Assembly: GCA_949358305.1 (NCBI GenBank)
Contig: OX442315.1
Coordinates: 12,982,427-13,046,426 of the forward strand
Source of the DNA: Strigamia acuminata
Taxonomy: Eukaryota; Arthropoda; Chilopoda; Geophilomorpha; Linotaeniidae
Direction: 5' to 3'
Length of the DNA stretch: 64,000 bases
Position 1 is the first letter of the stretch. The number at the start of each line of letters is the position of its first letter. The position numbers were made by a program, and so were the translations under genes. Positions 30,267 to 43,510 of the stretch are shown one piece after another. Under the pieces are notes generated by a model. The model did no database searches. It worked only from the letters and a program-made list of their open reading frames with translations, and had not been told where the DNA came from.

Positions 30267-32549
30267 ATTTTTAACTTTGTAAGTACCGTTTTTTTTGTTA
30301 TATATAAAGAGACAATATTAATTTTTCTTTAGGGGAGGTTGGGCAAAACAATTCTGTGCTATAAAGCTGCCGATGCCGACACACTCAATAAAGCTGACTT
30401 CATTACGCACACCAACTACCGTGTAATATAATTGACGCACAACACTACTTGTACACTCACTATACTAAGGGGTTTCATTAAATGAATGATTAGTTGATTA
30501 CTTTGATTAGTTGATTACTTCATGTGTCATGTGACTGGATTCAACCAATTCCGAGAATAATCATTTCATCAAATAAGCAACTAAACAACTAATCAAGTAA
30601 TCACCCCAAACCATGATTTTCTGCTGACTTGGTCCGATTATAAGTGCTCTCTCAAGTGCTTTCTCACAATATGCACACTTGTTAACATTGTATTAATAAT
30701 GTTACTTTTGCTCATATCAGAAAACAATTTTATTAAATTTTGAATCAATTGGTATAATGTCACCAAACTACTGGTACATCGAATTGTTTTATTTCGTATT
30801 CCATCCAAGAAACAAGTAAAAGTAAAAATGAGTCATAATCAATGTCAAATTATAAATACGGAGATGTAACGTTGCTTTTACACCACGTTAGTGAACACAC
30901 TGTTTGTCTACAACACTAATAAAGTTTTGGTGTGATAAAACACTGCCTGTTTAGCTACGGTCAATGTTGTTCTTGTCATTTTCCTCATAAAAACTACAAT
31001 GAATCACCAATATTCTCACAATAACATTGCGGGCTGCATCAATCCACACCATGAAAAGTAAAAAATAAAAATAAAATAAAACATTTATCGTGACATTATA
31101 TCAAAAAGCACACATAAATGGTGAGTGTAAAATCAACTGAAAACGTGTAAAAACGGAATTGAGAGCTTGTATCAGTTTTTACAATTTCACATGTAAATAT
31201 ACCCCCCCCCCCCCCCTCCCCTAATAGTGCATCAAAATCTCTAGCAAATTGAATTAGCGCCGAGAACCATTTGCTATCAAATGCGATGGTTAGAAAGCCT
31301 GGCAAATCTTTACACCTTAACCTGTAAATCCTTGATTTAAATTGTTGTAGTATTCGTCGAGTAAGTGATTAAAAGAAAACAAATTCATAACGGTGCATCT
31401 GTGTCGTATGTGTAATCCAATTTAAATTTAAATTTGAATTTTATTATTATTAATTCAAATTCAAATTCAACGGAGAAGTCATCAGTAAATTTAAGAAAAG
31501 TCTATGAAACTCAATTTCATCACCTCAGGTACGCACAATACGTCGTAGCAGTACAGGTTTTTTACCCGTCATTACTGGTGGGCTTTCCACGAGAAAATAA
31601 AATTAAAAATAAAAATTCCTACCTTTGATCTAAATTGTCCATCTCTTCAATTAAATGCAAGTTTTACAACCATGTTCGGTTCAGGTCTCGGATGCACGTG
31701 TGACTGTGATCCCGTTACCGTACACGATTCGTTGCTTTGTGTATCAATGACGAATCCAATCAGCCATAATTACCTGTATCAGTATAAAATATTAAATAAA
31801 TTGTGTCCTTTCATTGAGTATAATTCAAATATTATCTGTGATGAGTTTGAGGTGTTCCGAAAACATCTTGAGCGGATCCAAATACATCTACACGGAAACG
31901 GAAGCTCCGCGCACGACAACAGCACCGTCTACTGACAGAAAGCTTAATTTTAAAATACAAACCCAAAGCTATCTAACAAGCTACCGGTATGTACAAACAA
32001 TCACCACACTTCCAGGTTTTATGTGTAGACAGTGTGTGACATGTGGTCATGCATAATTTGTCAAATATTACTACAACACCAGCGTCACGCATAATAATTT
32101 TAAAAAATACACTAAAGCGCTTTCGATACGGCCTTTCTGACTTACAAGTTAGATTTAATTTCTCAGCACTCAAATTGGTATTCTGTGAGAACAAGAGTGT
32201 CGCATTCAAACCTTGCCCCACTTAGGTTAATATTGGCTGTTCATTTTTTTAAATTTAAATGTTAGTTACCATGTGCTTGTACTAATATATCGGTAATAAT
32301 AAAATAAGTTCTACACCAAAACTGAAAAACAATATGAGTCAGAATCGATGTGGTTAATTATTACAATAAAACTGTCAAGTCGTAAATCACTCACGTGGTG
32401 ACACAACATTATTGATATAACAATAAACCACTTCTTAGAGCAAAATAAGTTAACAAAAACACGTTATTCAACAAGAGGGAAACGACCAGCTTACTTCAGT
32501 GACTCAGAGGAGAAACATCCGCTCGGGGGACATTTATCCATCTGGGTCA
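30267..32549. other. Long stretch without recognisable genes
   Basis: AT-rich sequence. An inverted pair of words around GATTAGTTGATTACTT / AAGTAATC (30467-30607) may be a small MITE. A run of about 16 C interrupted by T lies at 31201-31219. Short ORFs (31434-32225) show no protein-like features I can support. Confidence 0.4.
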
Positions 32550-33320
32550 CCACACATTGCATCTTTAAGAATTAGGACGTAAGGAGAAACACAGTCAAAT
32601 GTGTGTCTAGAATGTGGAATTCGGCCAAAAAGGCTTGTATTAACGAGACACCTGAAGCATTAAACACAAAGTAGCCCCAAGTAGAGTTTCCGGTTTTAAG
32701 TGGTTTAAATTTTCCGCGATTCAAGACACAACAATTGATAGATTTCCAGGAAATTTTACTCCGTTGCAAGAATATTCATAGCATGTAGTAATACTTTACC
32801 TCAAAAGTAATTTATTTTTATGTTCATTTAATATCCTTGTAATTACGGTAAAAATTGGCGAGACGAAAGCGACTCGAGAGTCACGCTCGAAGAGAAGTCG
32901 CCTTCGTTTTGTCCATTTTTGCAGTTATTGCAACGGATAATAACTACTTAAGAAAATAAAAATAAATGAGAAATAAACTTTGAAAGCAAAAACATATTAA
33001 TTTTAATGTAGCTCAATTAGCGGATCACGACAACACAAACCATAAACCACCATTTGCACGATTAACTGGGAAATTAATGTTGGGGATTGTTTCTATTTGA
33101 AGTCGTTTAGTGTCGCTACTGTACGTTGAATAGGACGTTCGACAAGAATTGTTTTAATGATAAGAAATTGCAGTTGCAGGTAGATACAATAAGTTATATC
33201 ATTGCACAGCACGGCATACAGTAAATAGCATATTTAAACAAACAAATCACTGGAAAAAACATGTGGTAAAAATCATTTTTGGCTTACGGTTGATTTGCAA
33301 AATAAAACACTCGTTTTATT
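32550..33320 (+). repeat. Segmental duplication block, copy 2 (upstream of IR-3)
   Basis: The left part matches 14508-14745. The middle (ATTCAAGACACAACAATTGATAG, GGAAATTTTACTCCGTTGCAAG) matches 42990-43250. The right part from 33007 (GTAGCTCAATTAGCGGATCACG) matches 6681 and 43278. It is a mosaic that marks the IR duplication unit. Confidence 0.7.
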
Positions 33321-33432
33321 CTATCCTGGTTACATCGTCAGACATACTTGACAACCAAGAACACCCAGTGCAATCGCTACAGATTATCTTTTCTTTTCCA
33401 ACGCACCCAATCACGAAACAAACGTTTATAAA

Positions 33433-33621
33433 ATGTTAAACATGATAAAATATCGTAGTATAAATAAAAACATCGTTGTGGTTAAATTTGAATTTATGAC
33501 AATGTTAAATTCTGCATACAAGCTTATAGCATTCACTTTTGCGGTTTTAAAACAACCACTTCATAATTATTTTAACCAATTAAGTGAAACTATATTTTTT
33601 AAGTTTATGAATAAAAAATAA
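33433..33621 (+). CDS. Short ORF paired with the one at 9026, unknown
   Basis: 62 codons with the same C-terminal two thirds as the frame at 9026-9253 (VVVKFEFMTML, AFTFAVLKQPLHNYFNQL, same stop). The IR-4 block keeps only the last few codons (near 43880), after a relict LTR removed the rest. Function unknown. Confidence 0.3.
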   Translation: MLNMIKYRSINKNIVVVKFEFMTMLNSAYKLIAFTFAVLKQPLHNYFNQLSETIFFKFMNKK

Positions 33622-35103
33622 ATCTATTGACAATTTTCAAATTTATTTCAAATCCATATCGTGATGATACTGTAAACGAAGAGTAAACTCATAAGCAACA
33701 ACAATGCTTGTAAATTATCGTGTTGGCGTCAGATTAATGTCGCTGTTCAGTTTGATCATGATGAATAAATCAAACAGTAAGTGCTGATCATAATTACTAC
33801 AAAATTAGAACCAAATTAATTAATACCAATTTAGTCCATAGTAAATAAGTTAATTTGCTTCTTTCAGCATTGACTACTGATCAGACATCCTGTAATGCCA
33901 TAAACAGTCAATTGTCTAATTTTTTGAAAGTCACTTGCAGCAGAAAAATCATGATTGCTTATGAACAAGACAGTGGTACTGTATCTGTTACCACGTGGTG
34001 ACGTGAGTACAATAATGTTATATTACCACGAACAATTCCAATTTTGTTAGGTGAATGTTTGTTCAAACTATATCATCATTGGTCTGGAAAAATTGACATA
34101 TCCACAATACTTATGACAAATGGATCAACTTCATATCCTGATATGAATTTCCAACTACTATTAATATGGATGAACCATTTTGAGCAGTGGAAACAAGTTA
34201 AACATTTAAATTATTAAAACAAATTTCAAATAGTTAAAATAATCAATTTTATATTGATTTATAGTTATTTCAAAATTTATTGCTTAAAAACAAGACCATA
34301 TTGTTTGTTACTGAAAAGAAAGACGAAAGGCAATTAGATTTTCCCCATTATTTGTCCGATTTGGTCATTTGGATGAAGAATTCAGTTTATGTGCTGCTGT
34401 ACTCTCCAGACGGTGTAAGTTATCTTTCAATTTTAACCTTACTATTACATATACAGTAGTTTATTGTGCAACTGACTCTGATAAAAATTGCAGGCGACCC
34501 ATCTGCACAAATTATCTTATCGATTTTCTTTAAATGTTTATGTCAAAACAAACTTGGAAATGAATTGTTTGCTTCCGCAATGTGGATTTCAAACGCTCTC
34601 AGAAGATATTGTATATTTGCAAAAAGATAACTTTACTGTTGGCATGGTTTCAAACGTGAGTTTAAGTCAGGAAAAGAGTATACCGTCAAAAATTAAAACA
34701 AGTCCTATCAATTGTCTGTGTCTGTCTGAACAAAGACGATTAACTATTCACCATTTTTTTAGAATCTGAGTTCTCTCGGACGCATATTTATAAACTACAG
34801 GACGCTTCAATACGTCTGAATTAGGCAGTATGCGCTTGCGGATGATTATATAGTTAATTCAGCACTGATTGACATGAAAGCATTATAAAACAAATATTGC
34901 AGTGTACAGCTAAACTCCCAATGAAAAACATGACTTTGCAAAAACCAATTTACTTTTGACGGTTTAATCTGCTCATTTACCCATACAAAAATCACAACAT
35001 TTTCTTAATAAATACAGGTAAAATCCAATTATCTAGCTATAATATCAGAAGTGTTGAATACTACTCTGAGGCTCCTACCTAATTTACGGTATTATAATAT
35101 GTT

Positions 35104-38100
35104 CAATAGAGAGTTTGCGGGATGCATTTTTCCCTTACAGTTAAAGACTATACAGTATAAAAATAGTGTAAGGGAAAAATGATAAATCAAGTTTTTCCCT
35201 TATCACTACACTATTTCAGCCAACTACTGACAGTTAGTAACTTTGGGCCTAAAATTCAATTTTGGGCCTCACTTATCATTCAATCTACATACCTATGACT
35301 GTTGTGTTTGATCGGGACAACAAAATAATCGCCATTTGCAATGGGCGGAGCTAACAATTTAGTGTTCTCAATTCTGATTGGCTGCGCTATATTTTAATTT
35401 AGTGTTAAAAACGATACACTAAAGATTTCTTCCTTACGATATGGCACTAAAATAGTGTAACGTTGTGACGGTGTTCTTTCGGCGCAAGTATTTTGCAATA
35501 CTTGGTCGAGAAAACTATGTCAAACTTACTAAAAGCTCACGAGAACAAGTTTAACAATTAATGAAAGTGAATGAGGTAATCAGTGTAAAGAAATTGAGTC
35601 GCATATTTTATCAAATCACATGACATTTATTTATAATAACTCAGTTATTTAAATACTATGGTCGACAAATGGCCTAATTGAACGGTAATATTAAACTATA
35701 CATCGGGTATGGCGGCGAAGCCCTAAAATAATATCAAGGCGGTCGTTGATGGTTCGTCCTTGAGCTCCGAAATAGATAATGTTATTCTCTATTCACATGG
35801 AGGAAAGTTGTCATCAAGGTCGGGCTGACTGGTCCTTGGTTCGGGTCTGTAATGGCGGTATCCGAGAGGTATGGTTGACTTATTTCACATCGTCACAACT
35901 GGGTGTGGTGTTTGGTTTAAATGTTTGTACCCAAGTAACCTCATGTAAATATCTAGGATATTTGCATCTGGTTACGCCGTATGTACTGCATATATTACGC
36001 ATACTTTTGTTATCAAGTATGACGCAACAAATCGTCGCTCCGGTTTTAATGACAATCAAGAGTCGCCCATAACTCGTAGAGTAAATGCCGTGAGTCGAAT
36101 GTCATTACTTTTCGTCTTCATTACAAGCAAGCAAATTTGGTTGTCATTTGCGTGCTGTAATGATTGCTTCTATTTCTATGTAGAATGAGTTCTTTATCGT
36201 TTTACATCATGATACGGTGGGTGATTTATTCAACTAAGTTGAGTAAATCAATAACTGTAAATGTACAAAATTAGACCCCATCGGGTCCGAGCGGTAAGCT
36301 TCATCCATCGCTCAGCCCGATATCCTCGCGATCACACAGTCGCCGTCTGCCTCACAGGACTTGGCGGTAAACATCATCCATCGCCCAATCCCGCGGCATC
36401 ACCCAGCCTAGCGAGTACTCAATGCTTGTCCGAGCCTAATTGCTCGCCAGTATGAGCGGTCATGACCACAGGCAAGGATGGAGGTTTCCTCACCCAGAGT
36501 CGTACACACGGAACACAACATTATCCGTTGCTTCAACCTCCAACAAAGGTTGGTGATGCGCCATCGTTTCGATGACACCCAAAGATTGCCTTTCAACAAT
36601 CCGCATTTCACCACAGGTCATGATAAGCAGCACCATTTAAGGCGGAGTATGCATATATAAATATATGCGGGCTCAAGTAAGTATGTGTGGTACAAATATC
36701 ATGACAAGAGCGCCGTATTTCCGGTTGCACGGGAATATATGCTCTTAGAGCACAATAGAACATCAAATGTTCCAATGGGAACAAGGGTTGCCAGAATCCA
36801 TCCAATAACTGAGTGAGAGGTTGGATACTGAGGACACTTGCTCAATTATGTTGATCCCAGATGTCAAAACAGGAACTGGATACCCAAGACTTAGTCTTCT
36901 CTTAGGTCAGGACAGAAACTGGATAGCCGGGACACATTTTGGATTAAGTCTTTGACTCAATCCACAGGGTGTCTCTAATTGGTGCAGGTGCAAGGTGAGT
37001 AACCTTTTAACTTGGTTTTTATGATATATTCTCTGAATATTATCATAAGACTGTCAAATAACTATTTTTCTAAGGATAAATAATTATAATAACTGTTATA
37101 CATGTTAAACTGGCATAAAACTTAGTTTTATTCAGTTTAAACTCTGTGGTGACCCTGAGCCACTTTTATTTAATTTAATGTATTTTTATTAATAAAAGAG
37201 TCACCACGGAAGAAGTTGTATTTTACATTTTATTCTAGTAATATTTATGTTTGGCACACGCCAAACAATTACATAATTTAGGGGAGAAATCCTCCCCTAA
37301 CACGGCTCACCCCAATATTATGTGGGGTGAGGCGTTAATTAACCGCTTAGTGAGGCAAAAATGCTTTGTTTCACTAAAGTACGCTGTCTGCGCAGCATCC
37401 GCTGCGCATGTTCGAAGTGTGCTCGGCACACTCCACCCTTCCCATAGCCAACGGTTATGGTGCAATAATAACGGCTTTTGGCACGGCAAAATCCTTTGTT
37501 GTGCCAAGATTAGTAATCTGCACATATTTAGTGCGCAGATTTCGAGAGTGCATAAAACTCCAAATTTTGGCGGGTTGGCCCACTCTTGACACTGACACAC
37601 CAACAACAAACACCCACATGATCATCGCTACGAACTTCAAACACAAGGATTCTAGTGCTGACCGGGTTACACGTTTTGGTGAGTTAAGAGACATTGCTGT
37701 TTCCACTGAATAAATTCGGTGGAACCAGCCACATTTGCGTACAGAACACGAATTTCGGGTAACGCCCGAGAAACTCCGCTCACCGTCGCCGCCGAGTCCT
37801 GTTGACTTGTTCCGAGACTCGCTATCGCCGATCGAGCAACCCGTCGCCGTCAACCATCGTGAGAAGACAGTGAACCACCTGCGAGCTTTACTCCGGAGTT
37901 CACTGTTCATCGCCATAGCACGAGCGAAAGAATTTGTGCCCGCTCGTTGTCGAATATTGTGAGAGCGCCATAGAGTTTAACTCTGGTACTCTCGTCGTCG
38001 TCGTCAACGGCAAACTTCTCGTAGAGAACCATCGCCGATATCTGTAAACCACCTGCGAGCTTTACTCCGGAGTTTACAGATAGAAAGTCATCGTTTTTCA

Positions 38101-38680
38101 ACGAGAAATAATATTTCTCAGGCGAGTCCGACTCGCCATTTTCCGAGCGCAACGAGCAACCGTTTGTTGCGCGCCAAATACTCGCGCCCAACGATCAACC
38201 ATCGTTGTTGGCGCCTTTCCTTTGTTACGAGTGAGCGTAACCGTTCACTTGTTACATTTCCCACTCCTTCTCTCTTTTTCTCCCTAATTTTAATTACTAA
38301 TTTAATTAAATCATTCATTAAATTCTTTCGTTTATATTTCATTAAAATTATTTGTAATTTTCGTTCAAATAAAACATATTTCATTTTATTCAATTCAAAC
38401 TGTCGTTTTCCTTTCATAAAAATTACCCCTAGACACACCACGCAGCCAACCGAGTATAAGGCCTATAAACGGCATCTCACTTGCGAACCGCTCCCAACAA
38501 GGTAAGTATTTGTTTAGAGTGGAATTCCCGGAGGATCGCAACAACTCACATCTTGCTTTTCTGGTTAAATCTACCGCTAAAGTTGTCAACGCCATCTATC
38601 GACCAATTTAGTCATAGTGACGTAACCGTCCCAACGTGGCACAAAATAAGGAAAAAATGCATGTCGCAAACTCTCTATTG
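35104..38680. mobile_element. 3.6 kb composite element with CAATAGAGAGTTTGCG ends
   Basis: Left end CAATAGAGAGTTTGCGGGATG and right end CGCAAACTCTCTATTG are inverted; the inner words ATGCATTTTTCC also pair. It has no ORF with recognisable transposase features. Near the left end lie hairpins around AAGGGAAAAA/TTTTTCCCTT. At 37141-38540 it contains a hairpin-rich LTR-like element, so it is nested. The target duplication is unclear. It interrupts IR-3 exon 6. Confidence 0.65.
37141..38540 (+). repeat. Hairpin-rich LTR-like element H, copy 1
   Basis: Begins TGTGGTGACC with a hairpin whose other arm is GTCACCAC and whose loop carries AATAAA (37141-37208). Then come TTTGGC-ACAC-GCCAAA (37250-37265), a 9-bp stem at 37278-37300, CTCACCCCA/TGGGGTGAG (37306-37331), an 8-bp stem with loop ATCC (37389-37408) and a 7-bp stem with loop TCG (37416-37432). 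Two hairpins share the same 22-nt loop (CACCTGCGAGCTTTACTCCGGA shortened here to its ends) but have different stems, at 37867-37906 and 38039-38082. Relatives start at 41329 and 47768. No gene is supported; the ORFs at 37251-38505 overlap on both strands. Confidence 0.65.
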
Positions 38681-39750
38681 TAGTCAATACTCTGATTTAT
38701 TTGCTTACGCACGTACTGTATTTGAAATGCAGTGTAATAAACGAAGTTGAAAATGATTACAGAACATATTTCGCCAAAATAAAATCAAAGGTTAGTTAAT
38801 GGTCCGATCTTACTGTATATCCCCAGTTGATTACACTGAAAATTTAACTTTTTCAGCAATTCACCACCGTGAAAGGTTTATATGGAATGACCCAGGAACG
38901 GAAACGGACTTTTGATTTTATTGTCATTCCTGTCATGACAAGTATTTTGTCATTTGCTATTCATCATGCTGAACAAACAAACGTTTTATTGTGGATTACA
39001 TTTGTAAAGCCGTTTTCCAATACGTTATGGTTGTCTATTTTCATTACATTGTTCATATTTTTTACCATTAAATTTATCATTGACCGCTTTGCAGGTAGAT
39101 ATTATAAACCACTATCAATATGAAACTATTATCTTTTCGATTATCGCATTAATACTTTCAATTTTTACAGCAGGCACAAGACGCAGAAATCATCAAAATT
39201 TGACCAATGCTACAATTCTAATAAAAAATATTTTCTTCATGTTGATGCTTATGGCCTACAATGCGGTGTTATATTCGTCATTTACTTTGACAACAACACA
39301 CTATCGATATGAAAATATTCAAGATGTACTTGCCGATGAAAACGTTCATATATTTGCAGCTGGGAGTACATACCCGTACACAATGATTAAGGTATTTACA
39401 ATTTGTCTTAAAAAATGTAAATGTTTCCCACGTTTTTAACGAGATTAAAATTGATTAATTGCTTAAATATATCTGAACGTGTAGGGACAAGGAACTCTGC
39501 TCTATCGTGATATATGGAACCGTATGAAAACAAGTCCTAAGCAAGGCAATATTGTATATAACAACTACCCGCAAATTATATCACATCAGTACAACGCTAT
39601 AATCGACCACCACTCTTTTTTGATCTGGTATTTTGGGAATAACTGTACAGTCGGCATTGTAAAAATTCCTTGGACAAGCCTCACAATGAGTAATATTTTA
39701 TTGAAAGGATCAAAATACCTGGAAGCATTTAACCAAGGGTAAGGAATCTA

Positions 39751-40645
39751 CAGGGTGGTCAGAAAGTCTGTTTCTCAGTAAATAATTCCCAAACTGTTTT
39801 AGATGTTGATTTAGCAAAATGACTGTCAGGGTAGTATTTTGGGGAAAATCCAATTACGACATCCAACTTGACCTCAGAGGTAATCCTCAAGGTCATCCAT
39901 ATTGTAACTCGAGAACCGTGACAGACACAGAGAAAAAGTGAATTAGAAAGTTGTAGAGCACCATCTAATTAGTCTGGAACTGTTCTTAACAAAATTATCT
40001 CTTACTAAAAAGTATTGAGAAAAAAAGGTTTGAACGTTAGTCTACTCAGCTTTATAACCTAAAACTATCATGTTGGAATGTATTTCCAAAATAAATTATT
40101 TCCTTTCTTTTGTGTTTCCTCTCTTCCACTTACAAGTATGACCGAATAAAGTGTCCTAATTGAGGATTAGCTTGGTTGCCTCAGTAGTTTTAGGTTACAA
40201 AGCTGAGTAGACTAATGTTCAAACCTTTTTTTCTCAAAACTTTTCAGTAGCTGCATTCAAAAACTAAAATATTTTGAGTCTTACTTCAATTTTAAACCAA
40301 AAATGACATCATTTCCTGTTTAAATCCATGTTAAAACTTAAAATACACCTAAACTAAAATTATTATTTTAATTTTTGAATGCAGCTAGTAAGAGGTAATT
40401 TTTTTAAGAACAGTTCTAGAATAATTAGATGGTGGTGCTCTACAACTTTTTAATTCACTTTTTCTCTCTATCTGTCACAGTTCTCAAGTTACAATATGGA
40501 TGACCTTGAAGATGACCTCTGAGGTCAAATTGGATGTTGTAATTAAATTTCCCCCAAATTACTACCCAGACAATCATTTTGCTAAATGAACATCTAAAAC
40601 AGTTTGGGAATTATTTACTGAGAACCAGACTTTCTGACCACCCTG
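39751..40645. mobile_element. Mariner-type non-autonomous element in IR-3 intron 10
   Basis: CAGGGTGGTCAGAAAGTCTG at the left and GACTTTCTGACCACCCTG at the right, flanked by TA on both sides (39749-39750 and 40646-40647). Inverted arms continue imperfectly for about 270 bp. It is 895 bp with no transposase. The TA duplication and CAGGGTG terminus fit Tc1/mariner. A relative lies at 26521-26837. Confidence 0.85.
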
Positions 40646-40953
40646 TATAAGGAAAAGTCACGCTAAAAAGAACGTGAACGTGGAATTTGAATCATTTCAG
40701 TGCCTTACGGTTGAAAGAACTTGGAATCCTTCACAGAATAAATGTCAATTATGAAGTAGAATCTCTGTGCAAAAGAAATGACCATGTCCTAAAAGCTATC
40801 TCAATTTATCAAATTTTTGTCGCTTTCATTGTCATTTTGTGTGGTATTGTATTTGCAGGATTGACATTCTTAATAGAAATTGTATTCCACAAATACTGCT
40901 TCCATAATGAGTAAGCAGAAGGAATACCACGACACTCTTAATATTTTAATTAA

Positions 40954-41072
40954 CAATGAATTTCATGAAATCAGCATACAGTCGAACCTTACGATAATGA
41001 ATCCCGATATAACGAAAACACCCGATTCTGTTTTTACACGGTCTTTTTATTATACGGTCCAGAAAAAAAATT
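40954..41072 (+). repeat. Dispersed repeat R2, copy 2
   Basis: Matches 29438-29567 (CATGAAATCAGC, CATACAGTCGAACCTTACGA, GATATAACG, TTTTATTATACGGTCCAG). It lies 40 nt after the IR-3 stop, so it may form part of that gene's 3' untranslated region. Confidence 0.55.
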
Positions 41073-41328
41073 CAAAAATCTATTTGCAACTTTTTTCTAG
41101 CTTTTATCAATTGTTAGAATTTAAAAAATTGCATTTTTTAGTCGTTTTTTTTTCCACTTGTAAAAATAAAACATGATCTGCTTGAGTTAAAAAGAATTAT
41201 TGAGTGCAGTAACCAAAGGTAATCTGAAAATAGAAAAGTTTAACGAACTGTTTTCACTTAAAAATCCAATTTCCAAAGTGTCAACTCGCCAAAATAAAAC
41301 GCTCAGAATATTGAGTAAACAACCATAA

Positions 41329-42960
41329 ATCATGTGGTGATCGCACTTTATTTTGTAATTTGTTTCAAATAAAAATCACCACTTAAAAAATATTGTGTTT
41401 TATTTTATTTCACAATAGTTTGCCGTGTGCCAAACTCAGTCATGTGACGGGGGTGAAAACTCCCAAGCACATTTCACCCCAAATTGGCTGGGGTGAACAG
41501 CTAATTAACCATTTGGTGCAACAAATCCCTTGTTTGTGTTTCGATGGCATTTGGACAGCAGAAATTTTGTAAACACAAATTCAAAACACTTCAAATAATC
41601 TGCATTCAAAATGTTGTGTCTTACATGTGTTTAGGTGTTTGTGTTTATATTTCATGATGTCACTTCCACTAGTGTTTGTGTTTATGGGCCTTAAACACAC
41701 AAAAACACAAAAACTCAAAACGGAACGTTTTAGCAAATAAGTGTTTTAGTCAGATTTTGTGTTTTTCACCAGTCAACAGGCAGCCATTTTGTCCTCCATC
41801 TAATTTCAAACGCGGCTTGCAGGTCTGTATTATTTAATTTATTACCAATATTAACTTCTGTTGTGACTTTTTAAGCAGAATCATACTCTCTGACTGACAA
41901 TTAAAAATAAAAATGAGATGCCACTTACATTTTAAACAATACCACCAACGTTGATAGTGCTCACGTTGATATCAGTGTGAAGTGAATGAGCGTGAATGAG
42001 CCTGATTCAATTCCTTTGAATTTTGGATTGAATCTGAGAAATTCTTTTTCTGACTTTAAATTATAATTATAATTTTATTTAATTTAATAATTATAAATTT
42101 ATTTGATTTAATAATTATAAATTAATTCGATTTAAATTATAAATTAATTTAATTTAAATTATAATTCTTAATTTGTTGTGTGTGTATAATATTTGAATAC
42201 TTATGGCACCAAACTTATGATTTATGAAGAATCTACCTTTTCCTGATTGGTCCTTCCATGTGGGTAACCATTTTGAAAAGGTAACCATAGCAAACTTCAA
42301 AAAACTTGCAAAACACTTGCAAAACACAACAAAAACTCAACCACTCAAAAAGTCTGCTTCAAAACACACAATTCAAAACACAATTCTAAAACATAAAAAC
42401 TTAAAACACGACTTTTTGAATGCAGCTACTGAAACCAACAACACACCTGTTACTGCTAAGCCAAAACTTGCTAGTATTGACCGTGTTAACGTTTGTGTGT
42501 TGCGAGACCTCTGCTTTCTTTGTACCATCGTACAAAGCCAGCACCCGTTTGCGCCGTATGTAACCGCCGCTGCCGTTACGCACCATTATCCAGGGAGAAG
42601 CGTACTCGCCGTGAACCATCGCCGTCGCAGGAGCCACCGTGATCTCATCCGGAGTTCCCGCCACCGCCATCGTACGTGTGAGTAACGAGAGGGAGAAGAC
42701 GTCGCCATCACAACAACGTGAAATTGTGAAACATGCCATTTTCGTGTTTTGCGTTTTTTCCTTTGTTTCTGTGACATTGTCACTTTCCTATTGTAATCCC
42801 TATTTTATTATTCGTTCATTATCAAATTCATTACATTGTATAATATTCACCTGATTAAATTATTACTTCATTTGATTTTACCTTATCTTGTATTTACGCA
42901 AGAAAAGGTAATTTTTCTGCAAAAATCACCATTTTTTCACAAAAAAATCGGCGATTTTTG
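41329..42960 (+). repeat. Hairpin-rich LTR-like element H, copy 2
   Basis: The start (TGTGGTGATC ... AAATAAAAATCACCAC, 41335-41390) matches copy 1 in structure: hairpin arms with AATAAA between. AGTTTG/CAAACT (41417-41436) and TTCACCCCA/TGGGGTGAA (41473-41497) take the places of differently spelled stems in copy 1. A GC-rich part with CGCC-type words (42480-42720) resembles 37740-38200 and the BEL-like LTR at 11850-12200. An AT-repeat stretch lies at 42060-42170. The right border is uncertain. The ORFs at 42224-42783 conflict between strands and are not called. Confidence 0.55.
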
Positions 42961-42984
42961 AGTACCCAGCGCTTAATCGGGGCC

Positions 42985-43510
42985 GTCGCGATTCAAGACA
43001 CATCAATTGATAAATTTCCAGGAAATTTTACTCCGTTGCAAGAATATTCCAAGCATTTAGTAATATTTTACCTCGAAAGTCATTAACTTTTATGTTCATT
43101 TAATATCCTTGTAATTACGGTAAAAAGAGTCACGATCGAAAAGAAAATGCCGATAAGTCGCCTTTGCTTTGTCCATTTTTGCAGTTATTGCAACAGATTA
43201 CTAACTACTTAAGTACATACATAAAAATAAATGAGAAACAAACTTTGAAAGCAAGAACATATTAATTTTGATACTGTATGTAGCTCAATTAGCAGATCAC
43301 GACAACACGAACCATAAACCAGCATTTGCACGATTAACTGGGAAATTAATGTTGGGGACTGTCAATATTGTTCCAATTTGAAGTCGTTCAGTCTGTCGGT
43401 ACTGTATGTTGAATAGGACGTTCAACAAAAATTGTTTTAAAGCTAAGAAATTGCAGTTGCAGGTAGATACAATAAGTCATATCATTGCACAGAATGACGT
43501 ACAGTAAATA
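42985..43510 (+). repeat. Segmental duplication block, copy 3 (upstream of IR-4)
   Basis: CGATTCAAGACACATCAATTG, TACTCCGTTGCAAGAATATTC, then GTAGCTCAATTAGCAGATCACG, matching copy 2 over most of its length and copy 1 in the last 230 bp. It breaks off at about 43510, where a relict LTR begins. Confidence 0.7.

Larger units (their letters stand above)
33737..40914 (+). pseudogene. IR-3: ionotropic-receptor-like gene interrupted by a transposon in exon 6
   Basis: Exons: 33737-33776 (signal peptide), 33868-33975, 34051-34196, 34265-34414, 34494-34655, 35018-about 35103, 38733-38790, 38857-39094, 39171-39391, 39485-39738 and 40701-40914. All joints keep frame, with donors such as GTAAGT and GTAAGG. 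Exon 8 holds WITFVKPFSNTLW and the first membrane segment, exon 9 the pore-side segment (YNAVLYSSFTLTTT), exon 10 the second ligand lobe and exon 11 the last membrane segment and stop. A 3.6 kb element (35104-38680) sits at the very end of exon 6, before the donor seen in IR-4. Unless cryptic sites rescue it, the transcript is broken. A mariner-type MITE lies in intron 10. Otherwise no stop or frameshift is seen, so the damage may be recent or polymorphic. Confidence 0.78.

Noticed and set aside
36240-36640. tRNA-like string CGGGTCCGAGCGGTAAGC
   Set aside because: No B box at the right distance and no cloverleaf could be drawn.
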